Shown here piece after piece: positions 51,648 to 61,620 of a stretch of DNA of 64,000 nt. The stretch spans positions 1 through 64,000 of the forward strand of contig JAULBX010010878.1 of NCBI GenBank assembly GCA_032358255.1, in the 5' to 3' direction. This DNA is from Heterotrichella gracilis (Eukaryota; Sar; Xanthophyceae; Tribonematales; Xanthonemataceae). The notes under the pieces are model-generated. The model searched no databases. It saw nothing but the letters and a program-made list of their open reading frames with translations, and was not told the DNA's origin. A program made the translations under genes and the position numbers. The first letter of the stretch is position 1, and each line of letters starts with the position of its first letter.

Positions 51648-54600
51648 TCACTCACCCAGGCCCCCTCCTCTACCGCCCCCCCCCTGTAGCGTGGAATAGT
51701 AGGCAGGCGCGGTGGCCGCATGCAGCGCTAGGGTGTCATAGTTGTGGTTGTAGCTGTCAAAAAAACCTAGGTCATCATTCCTCCTTGGTGTGGGCCGGGT
51801 GCGCACAATGGGCATCGGTAACACATGTGCTGATCCATCCTCAATCACTGGAGCCAGAATGTGAGCTGCCAGCTCCTGTTTCAGCTTCTGGGCTTGTGCA
51901 GCGTAGGAGGACCCCTGGGAAAAGGATGCGCGAGACCGGGGACTTGAAAGCTTCAAACCAGGGGGCGGGTGGAAGGCATGGGAAAGGCTTGTGGCACGGA
52001 TGGGAGGGTTGCGCAACGTATCTGATGGTGCAACGCTTTCCAGTGCCAACATACTGCGGCGGGAATGAACAGAACTGCACTGCACCGTATTAGGGTTTAG
52101 GGTTTAGGGTTTAGGGTTTAGGGTTTAGGGTTTAGGGTTTAATACAAGGAGCCACTAAAGCTCCCTGGATGGCACACCTGGCAGATAATGTGGTACCACA
52201 TTGCAGGACATTTAATCTTCCTTATATCCATCCATGCGCCCATCCGGGTGGTTGGAGCACACCATGAGCACCCCCACCACCCACTCCCACCTTATGTCCC
52301 CTGACATCATGTCCCTTTGGCTTGCTTTCCCCCCACCTGAGCAAACATGATGGTCCCCACAAGCAGCATTGCAAAGCCGCCCAGCACCACCCATGAGCTT
52401 GCATCCCACGGCTCCCCAAAGGCGCCTCCCCCCATATGCAGGTAGAACAGCGCCAGCTCACACATCCACACCAGGGCAGTGCGGGTGGTGAGCAGCACGG
52501 CGCGGAAGACGGACCCTACACAAGGGTTTATTAATGTTGTTGAGGGTTTCAGGGTTTTGGATATAGGGTTGTGCGGGTGGTGAGCGGCATGGCGCAGAGC
52601 ACGGACCCTAGGAAAGGGCTGAAGGAGAAGGATCTCTTTGACTTGTCATAGCGGAGTTGTGACCGTGATTAACATTGTCATTCACACTTAATGTAAGCTG
52701 GTGGTGCAATGCGAGGGCAAGCCACAGCCCCCAGGCCTCAGGGACTGTTATCAATGTTGAAGCCGACACTGTAGTACCGAGAAATGTAAGTTGTAATGCT
52801 ACATTAACAAATACAGCCCTCATGCAGAAGCCAGGTGACAGCATTCCCATACTCTCCCCAGGTTCTATCATAGTATGCCACTTACCAAGATGGCTGGTCA
52901 CCAGCACGCCGTACAGGTTTGTGCCCACCACCGTCAGCCAGTAGATAGAGTTCCACAGAAACACGTTCTTGTTGTCTGTCAGCATCACCAGGCTGTCCAG
53001 TGTGTTCTCCTGGCGGTTGTCAATGTCCTCCCCTGCAAGGGGAGATATTTTATCATCATTATATATTATTAGTAATATTGTCATTGATAATTATGAACAT
53101 GATTATTGACAAGGGGAGAATGTGGGTAGGGATTTCCCAATGGCAGGGGTTCTATGCTGCAGACTGTCCAAGCGCATAGCAATGGCTTTTGCAATGCCAG
53201 CGTGGCAATCTACGGAAGAGCAGATGACACCAACAGACCAGCACACACCTGCGCCCCAACAACACAAACGCATCCCCAACCAGCAACCCACAGGCAACAA
53301 ACCCTGAAGGATCACCGTACCAATCCTCCTCCGGCCACACACCCCTGTCCCCACTCCCCACTCCCCACCCCCCAACTGCCCCCACCTGGCAGCACCCACG
53401 CCAGCGGCATGAACACCAGCCCCATCCACGCCACCGACACCACCCCCTCCCACCCCACAACCTCCATGGGCTCCATGTGGCCGCCGCCAGGCGGAGCAGC
53501 GCCATGCGACACACCCAGCAGCACCTCCTCAAGCACCAGCTGGCCAGCCTGGACGACCTGAAGTGGGTGGTGGTGGTGGGTGGTGGGGGGTTTGGGCTTG
53601 GACAGGGGGGATTAAGTGGGAGTTGGGTGGTCCAATGGCTTGGTGGGTGCAATGGTAGCGAGGACTTCGCGCACGTGGCACGTATTGCGCCATGAGGTCA
53701 TCGCCTATATTCCATGGCGCTCACATCGAATGAGCTCAGATGAGTGAATGCCCCAATCATGGTGTGCGCGGCCCTCCTGGGAAGCAAAAATGCGGGCAAA
53801 TTCACCCTTGTTGTGTGCTACTTACCTGGGATGTGAGGATGAGCGCAATCCCAATCATGGTCTGCGTCGCTGTGGGGGTGGGGTCTGCAATGTCTTGCCC
53901 TGTGGGCGCCCACATCCCCTCCTCGCCCTCTCGTAACAGCAGCACCTTGGCCAGGGACACCACCATCACACCCACCAGGGTAAGCACAATCCCTGGGGAG
54001 GGTTCGTGAAGCGCGTCAGATGTGTCAAGGGCACAAGCTCGGTGGGGTACTGTAGAGCATTTTGCCAGCAGCACTCCAACACAAGTGATTTCTCAGAGCA
54101 CATGCGCCCCGTAACGCATCCGTGCACGTGAAGAAGTTCCAATATGAACCAACCCCATTATCATGCAATGTCCACAAGCGGACCACCCCTCATCAAGCAG
54201 TGCCAGGATAGGTCCAGCATTGGATGCACTGTATGTGACTGTCAATCTTACTGATGCTGGCCAACATTGGGCGTGACATCACCACTGCAGTGCTGGTGCC
54301 TCTACATGTGCAACAGTCTTGAACAAACCCTCTAGTACAACCCTGCCCCCAACCCCAGCGCGCCTCTGTTTAGGGTGTAGGGTGTAGGTTTTTTCGCCGC
54401 ACCCATGACGTGCAGCCAGTTGAGGCTCTTCTTCAGGAACAGCACCGACAGCGCGGCTGTGAACACAATGCAGCTGCCGGCAACCATCTGGTTCATCGCA
54501 GCTGACACATATTTGAGCCCCACGCCCTGGATGATGAGGCACAGGCGGCCCAGGAATGCGGGCCAAATCAGGCGGGTGAGGCCCCACCAGCCGACCCAGA

Positions 54601-56014
54601 TTGCGCTGGGGGGCTGCGTGAATGCGTGCACATCTGGCTCCACAATTGCGGCCTGTGGCAAGGGGATGTAATGTCACGCGATGGCTGAACTGCAAGCCGC
54701 GAGTTCTGATTGATTGGTGGCAATGAGCGTCCAGACATTGCGCCATTCCCTGCTGTTGAATACTGTACACTGTCTGGACATGCATGAACTGGCAGTCGCA
54801 CCACACCTGCGCTCCCCCGATTCATAATAAACATGCATTTTTGCCACCCGCTTAGGTCACGCTGGTGGGACGAAGTCGCTGTATACATACACCTCCCCCC
54901 TTCTGCAGCACATTTCAGTCGAAACGCACCGATTTGCCGTCCTTCCCCAGTAGCGGCTCCTGCACGCTCCCCCCCTGTGTCTGCGCCTCATACTGCGCGA
55001 TGAGTGCCTCCCGGGTCCTGGCAATGGCGCGCCGTCGGTGCCAGTTGAAACCCATCTGGAGTAAAAGCATACAGTTTCAATTTGATGGACGGACAAAATG
55101 GAAACTGCTGCATGCTGAGACCACTTGAGGCAACTATGGTACCCAGGTGCCACTCCAAGTGCAAGCAAACTAAAGGCTAGAGACGCAGACACTCAGCCAA
55201 AGGGGGCGGTGCGCAACTTGAAGGCGTGTAACCCATTTTCAGGCTTCTGGTCACTAGGGTCTGAGTGGTTTGTGACATGGTTAGGGTTTGTTAGGGATTT
55301 GTTAGAAATGTTACCTGGAACAGCAGCCCCATAGCGCATGCCACTGCGGAGTCAAAGGTTGTGAAAATGGGCTTCTTGAAGGTGTGCGCGATACCATGGA
55401 GGCCGACGCCAGGTAGCTGGAAGAGGACTGGGGGAGAGGGGGGAGGGGGGAGGAGGTGGGGTGAGTGACAGCGGCTGGCGGGAGCAGAGTTCCTTGGTGC
55501 AGGTTGCAGCAGCAGTATCAGTTGGCTTTTATCTGGCGTTGGCACAGCGCAAAAGAATATATATGGTAGCGGTTTGGTATGGCCATGTGTGTTAGCCAGG
55601 CCAATAAAGACCCTAGTTGAGGCTGGAGAACATCAGCTTGGTACCAGGTGAGAAACAGCCTACCTTTTCGTAGGAGTGCAGATCCGGTGCCGGATAGCAA
55701 CAGGCCTGAAAGGGAGGGGGGAGGGGACTTTTTAGAGGCATGGGTCGTCGTCATATGTATAACCCTAGTGCTAATGGGAAGGGTGGCCGAGCATGTTTGT
55801 TGACCTGCCACAGATACACACACTGGAAGCAACACATGCAGCAGGGTTATAACCTGCTCCAACCAAACCCCAAGGTATGCCTGAAGTCAGGCTGCACTGG
55901 TGCCACCGATACGCCCCTAGCTGGCTAGTAGTGGGCGTATGGGTGGGGCTTGTGCATTCTGTGTTACCCACCTAGCACAGACAAGAGCGCCCAGAAGATA
56001 CGTGCTTGTACCAT
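51648..56014 (-). CDS. DMT-superfamily transporter, SLC35F6-like
   Basis: Ten minus-strand exons: 56014-55972, 55705-55664, 55427-55315, 55055-54930, 54652-54403, 53992-53826, 53557-53386, 53032-52886, 52515-52337, 52079-51648; all phases close, 556 residues. The N terminus (MVQARIFWALLSVLGLLLSGTGS) is the first membrane helix with the TGS motif of the SLC35F6 group. FKKPIFTTF, GLKYVSAAMNQMVAGSCIVF, SLNWLHVMGIVLTLVGVMVV, EVVGWEGV and VLLTTRTALVWM follow in the order of the ten-helix fold. A cytosolic insertion of about 45 residues sits in exon 4, and the last exon adds a ~140-residue Ser/Pro-rich tail with no membrane span. Substrate unknown; SLC35F6 in animals is lysosomal/mitochondrial. The start ATG at 56014 opens a short exon in phase with exon 2. 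The last intron carries a telomere-like array. Confidence 0.87.
52091..52140. repeat. Interstitial telomeric array, seven TTTAGGG units
   Basis: Fifty bases of perfect TTTAGGG repeat lie in the last intron of the SLC35F6-like gene. On the coding (minus) strand it reads CCCTAAA and ends about 12 bases before the 3' splice site at 52080. Genes continue on both sides, so this is not a chromosome end. Confidence 0.97.
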
Positions 56015-56969
56015 CCTGGCGTCGTTGACTCAGGTGGACCGGGTGTCCGTTGCCTCCCAGGAGTTGGGAGGTAACCAGCCAGCTAAGTCCGAGGTGGGTC
56101 ACGTCCGAGGTTGGTGCCAGGTACCCAAGGTTGGGCCTTGGGTAGATGCCGGTAGTTGAGAGGCGTTTGACTGTGTGACGGCGGAAGCGGGTGCCTACGA
56201 AGTCGTAAGGTACAACAGTTGCAACCTTTGGTTGGTTATGGCAAGCTTGCTTGATTGCAAGCTGGTAGGAAACGTCCCACCCAACAAAACCCTGAGGTGG
56301 CCCCAGGACAGTGCGGGGCCCAAAACTGCGCCAGAGAGTTAAGCAAACTACCGGTGCTTGTACATTGATCAGCACGACAGGCTTGCGCGTGGTTCTTGCG
56401 TGGATATGGGTGCTACATTGGCACCGAGTGGTCACGTTATGGGTGCACAAATGCATGCATGCACTCCCGCTCCGGAGTATTGTGCCACACCAAAACAGTG
56501 CCCACACAGTCAGAGGCAGTTTATCCAGATAGGCCTACATAGGCACATAACAGGAAACGACCTGGGTTTTGAACGCCTACTGGCAGCGATGTAAAGGAAG
56601 TTGCCGATGATGCTGGATGATGGTGTTTTTTTCTGAAAATGCCTGGAATTTCAAACACGGGAACGATACTGAACGATGTGCGGGCAAGTCTGGCCACTGA
56701 AAAACACGCGCTGACCAGCATAACAGCATGACGCAAATGCTGCAGTAGAAAGCCAGTACAACGCTGCCAAGCCGTTGCACATGCACTTGGGACGTTCTTG
56801 CTGACCGCAGTGTAGGCTGTCGTGCGCTTGTGGCAGGCTGAACACCAGCAACAATTGAACAATGGCACTGACAGTCGCTGTTATATTTGTGCTTTGAGAA
56901 GGCTGGAATGCGCTAGGGGCCCTTGTAGGTGATATATCAAGTGCCGAACTTGCTGAGGCACGGGTCAGC
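56015..56969. promoter_or_regulatory. Divergent intergenic region between two DMT-family transporter genes
   Basis: 955 bp separate the start codons of the SLC35F6-like gene (minus) and the TPT-type gene (plus). It must hold both promoters. I see no decisive motif and no gene. Confidence 0.5.
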
Positions 56970-59625
56970 ATGGCGGATCAGGACGATAAGAAAGTCAGGA
57001 AAGGCTTCGGCTCGGCGTTCTGGTGGCAGGTTGCGGTGGCCTATGGGTAAGTTGGGCCAGCATCATCACCACTCAATCACCTGGCCTCAAGTCAAGCGTT
57101 CTCCCACCACTCCTGACATACACGGTTACTGTCCGTTGCATCCCAGCCTGCCCTCGTGTCTGCCACGCATCACCTGTCCAGATGTTTGGTTGCAGCAATT
57201 TCCCCTCTCAGATCAAACTGTATAGCACAACATGGTCCTGGCACAAACTCCTTGGGGATGTTGCTGGTGTGTAACCTCCAACGTTTCTCAACTTGCAGAT
57301 ACGTTTTCCTATGGATCTCGTTGAGTGCTGCAGTCATCCTGTACAACAAATGGATGTTGTCAGTGTTCCACTTCCCGTACCCTATTACACTCACAATGTG
57401 GCACATGTTCTTCTGCTCCACCCTGGCCTGGGTTATCATCAAGCTGCGCTACGTTGAACCTATCGGCATATCCACGGAAGTATACTTCAAGTGAGTTTGG
57501 AAGTCAAAGGTGGGATGGTCATGGGAGGGCCATGTTCAAGCACAGTGAACTTGGTCAGTAGTTACATAGCGGCACACCTTCAAGGATAATAACAAGCCTT
57601 TGCAAGCGGCAGCAATGAGTTACATCCTAGCACTGTTATGCCACCTGCTGACATTGCGCAATCGAAGTCTGTCAGTCCAGAATCCATAAATAGGACAGTG
57701 CAGGACTGTGCTGCGTGGCTATGGTGGCCAAGAAGCAGTACCCTGTATATGCACGCCACACTAATTTTATGGGACATGCGTGGCTAGCTTGCCAAAGTTA
57801 GTCCCTGCACGGGCAAGGTGTTGATGGGTGCTGGGATGCGGTCACTTACTTTACTAACTGTGTGCAGGGCGTTTGTTCCAATTGGAGCACTGTACGCGGG
57901 CACCTTGTGGCTGGGCAACTCAGCATACCTTTACCTCAGCGTGTCCTTCATCCAAATGCTCAAGGTACGCGGTTGCTTTCTTGCCAGGCTTGTGAACCTC
58001 CTCCTGCGGTTGCTTTCCATGCAGCTCCTGTTGTGCTGTCCACCCAGCCTGCTGTGCCACCATAACCCACCCCTCACATGCCATCACCAAGCACACCACC
58101 ACCGGCCACCATTCCCACCACTCCACCATGCACCCGCAACCGACATCTTGCCACCATGCAGGCGCTCATGCCGGTGGCTGTCTTCTTTGTGGGCTGCCTG
58201 TTCGCCACAGAAAAGTTTGGCTGGGTGTCCCTGGGCATCATGATGGTGATTGGCACAGGCATCTGCATCGCCGCGTACGGCGAAATCAACTTTGTGGTGA
58301 CGGGCGTCATGCTCCAGCTGGCCTCCATCGCCACCGAGTCCACGCGGCTCACCCTGGTCCAAATCCTGCTCCAGCGGAGGGGTCTGAAGCTCAACCCCAT
58401 CACCACCCTCTACTATGTGGCCCCAGCCTGCTTCCTGTTCCTGCTGCTGCCATTTGCAGTCATCGAGGCGCCAAAGATATTCCAGGACCCGGAGCTCAAC
58501 CTGGACCCGCGGGTGTTCCTCTCAAACGCCGTGGCAGCTTTTGGTGGGTGAAGGGTGGTGTTGCCATGCATTTAGCCGGATTGACAGTCAGCCAGATGAA
58601 GTATCAGCAGTGTTCCAGCCATGATTAAAGCTGGGCGCATTTGGGCCTGCACCGGCGCCAGCAGCAAATCTGTCTGCTGCATACATTGCGCAGCGCCAGT
58701 CTGCGCAGCGCCTTGCACGTCTCTGCAATGTCCCACATTTAACCTGGGGTTCCACGCATCGGCAGCCACCACACACCGCAGCGTGCTGCATCAGGCCCCA
58801 CGCACTCTCCCCTCCCCGCACGCATGCTCCACCTCCTTCACCCTTTCCCTCCCCTGCCCCAGGCCTCAACATGGCTGTGTTCCTGCTCATTGGCAAGACC
58901 TCAGCGCTGACCATGAACGTGGCGGGGGTGCTCAAGGACTGGCTGCTCATCGGGCTGTCGCCGCTGCTGTTCCAGTACGTGCGGGTTGCCGTGGGCCTAG
59001 GATTTGTGGGCCTAGAAGGGGGTGGGGGGAGTTAGGGGACGTGCCAGAGGCGCGTGGGCTGTTCATAGTCCTGTTGAAGCTTGAGCTGAATAGGAGCGCG
59101 TCATGCGCTAAGGGTTCGCGCTAGGCATGTGGCGTGGGCTGTCCCGCACAGCTGCCCTTCTTAGTTGGCATGGGTTTATTTTATAAGAGTATCGGTAAAT
59201 TACTCCCTAGTCAGCATGGTGTTGGTCATGTGGGCATTTACAGTACTACAATCCAGTCAGCATGTGCTTGCAAATTGTGGAGATGACATCGACTGCCAGT
59301 ACAGAACTCGCTGCCTTCGGGAGCCATGCTGGTGTGGCAACAGCAATTGATCAGCCACCTTGACCACGCGTGGCTGGAAATCGTTGCACCTGGCCATGAG
59401 TGCCACCGCATGGCCGGCCGTCCACTAACCCCTGTCTCTCCACCCTGCCGCAGCTCCCCTGTCACGCGCATCAACCTCATTGGCTACAGCATCGCCTTTG
59501 GCGGCGTGTGCCTGTACAACCTGGAGAAGCTGAACGCAGCCAAGCGGGCAGTCACCTCCATTCCCGTCTCAGGGGCGCCGGTGGATGAGGAGAAGCCAGG
59601 CAGCCACAACGCAAAGGGGTCGTAG
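56970..59625 (+). CDS. TPT/NST-family sugar-phosphate/phosphate translocator
   Basis: Six exons: 56970-57046, 57299-57490, 57868-57964, 58162-58543, 58863-58974, 59454-59625; phases close, 343 residues. It resembles the plant family of probable sugar phosphate/phosphate translocators (KV/A/G subgroup), which lack a plastid transit peptide. The N terminus here is a short charged cytosolic tail ([13 protein letters not shown]) before the first helix. Key blocks: [98 protein letters not shown] and [17 protein letters not shown]. The first and third are near-invariant in the family. Ten membrane helices are expected, probably in Golgi or ER membranes. The exact substrate cannot be read from sequence. 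Confidence 0.93.
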
Positions 59626-61620
59626 GCGATACAGCCGCTGGAGCTGAGTGTGACCACGCGGGTGATCATGCACAGCCGCAGTGGGTGAGGAGAAGCCAGG
59701 CAGGGCCAATACTGGGGCATCATAAGCCAATGCTAGGGCAACATCACACGAAAAGGTCCGAGGGGAGCCCTGCGGGAGCAAGGGAGGCGGCCACTGCAGG
59801 GGTCCAACGCCAGCACAGGGGGTTGGGAAATCATGGGTGTTGTGGAGCTGCACTGGAGCGCTGGGTGAATGGTTCAGCTGGGGCTGGCGCGGGACTTTGG
59901 GCAGCTTGCAACCGGCCACGCTGGGGCCCTGGGCCAACGAGGGTGGTGTGCCTGCATGCTCCCCCTTGAACACATGATGGCAGCTCAGCACACTCACTGA
60001 CACGGTCCAGCGCTGGCCAGCATAGGCACCATGGGGTTGATCAACGAGCCCTCCTGCACCACATCCCGCGTTCTGGAGTGGCTGCAGGAATAGAATGTGC
60101 CTGGCCAGTGCGTGGCAGCGGGGGTTCAATTGACCGGGGGGGGTATTACGAATGACGCTAACTGATGTGGACTTCGTGTTTTTATTGGTGCGTTAGGGTT
60201 TCTTCACCTTGTGCACACAAATTGCATGTTGGGTATGCAGCTGGGTTCTGTACCAGGGTCTTCTCTGGGGCAGGGGATTTTCTGGAAGGCTGCATGGTTT
60301 TTTTTGTCTCAGTCAATGATGACCAGTTGGATTGTTCAGTTCAACTTGTTTATAGTCAATTAGTTCAAAAGTCCTTGGCCAATCTCCAGTCTGAGGCACC
60401 GATTACGTGTCCGACGTCTACCACTTGCAAGCACTCCGTGGCTGTCGGCAGCTAAATGACCATGCCCCTGCAGCTCAGCCTGCATGACATTCAATGTGCA
60501 ATTTGCAGAGCAGTGTGTGCATGCTGTCGCCCAGCACCTGCAGGCGCTGCGCTCAAGTTGGTATTATTATCAGCCTACAGGCAACACGTATTACAGCTGG
60601 CTTGTAACAAACAGACTGTCACTTTAAGTTGAGAATTTGGCCCAAGAAAGAATGCAAACAGCTTTCGTTTTATTTCCCCCGCCAGCTGACGGCACGTTCA
60701 CTGAAGTAAAACATACTACCAAGCTTGCCACAAGTAGCTGGTGCACAAATCAGATCCTCACAATCTCCACTGCCAGGACACATCCAATTGGCCCACCGCA
60801 ATGATTACCAACTTGGATTATGCAGCAGTGACATAGCATGAATCATCCTGCGCATGCATGATGCCCAAAGATCTGATCACGCTACCGGGTAACCTGACCT
60901 TGGTCCAATTGAAACGCAAAAAGAAAGAAATAATTAGAGACAAGCATCAACATAGGCATGCATATTACGTCTGCGCCCTGCCATTTGTCAGCCTGCCAGC
61001 AACTTTGCAAATGATCCTCTTCAGGTTTGTTTCTTTCCAGCTGGGCAGAGAAGCAGCTTTGCAACTGGGCCACTTTGAACCTTTGAGCACGAGTGCATGC
61101 AGTGCCTACTCGGGACCAAGCTGGGTGTTCACTATGTGCTGGATTGATCCTTTGTCCCTGTCTTTGCAACCCAAAATGGACCCCAGCACTGGGTCGGAAG
61201 CCAGGTGCCTGGAACGCAGTGCCTCATCCCCCTTGGGCTGGCAGCTGCGCTCACAAGACGTGTGACCCCCCTCCCTCAACACGCCCCTTTCCCCCTCTTC
61301 CCCCTCCCCTCCCACACGAGCGCCGATAGCGGAGGCGCTTTTAAGCCTGCCACTACTGGTGCTCCCTCGTCGCAAGCAGGGCAGCTCCACGGCATTAGCA
61401 GCCACATTCACCTATGGCCGCCGCGGGTGCCGATGGCGGAGCGCCTAGACTTCCTCCCCTGTCGGTGCTGCCTCGTTCCCCTGCCATGACCCTATTAAGC
61501 GCCGCAAATGCCGATAGCGCTGGCGCCCCAACATCTCCCACTGCTCTCACTGCTGTGCAGCCTTGGGCGCGGGCAGTGCACATCCATGGCAAGTTGCGGG
61601 AACCGGGAGCCTTCTGACCA
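59626..61620. other. Convergent intergenic region, no gene seen
   Basis: Two kb between the TPT-gene stop and the TMEM115-like stop. It starts with a short echo of the TPT last exon (GTGAGGAGAAGCCAGGCAG at 59686-59704). Its right end (61318-61530) holds degenerate copies of the TMEM115 terminal exon edge. A plus-strand frame at 60858-61265 has no recognisable content. Confidence 0.45.
61318..61530 (-). repeat. Degenerate copies of the TMEM115 terminal exon edge
   Basis: The GC-rich phrase GGTGCC.ATGGCGG....GACTCC from the last exon (about 61635-61660) reappears at about 61320, 61425 and 61507, at spacings near 80-130 bp. All copies lie downstream of the stop in the presumed 3' UTR. Confidence 0.65.

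Noticed and set aside
51841-52080. Alternative frame for the last SLC35F6-like exon
   Set aside because: It requires a different acceptor and gives a Cys/Pro-rich tail with an earlier stop. The chosen frame is phase-0 with the previous exon and open for 143 codons.
52091-52140. Chromosome end or subtelomere
   Set aside because: The array is short, intronic, and genes continue for 12 kb to the right.
60858-61265. 135-codon plus-strand frame
   Set aside because: No recognisable family, start context or introns, and it lies in a convergent intergenic region.
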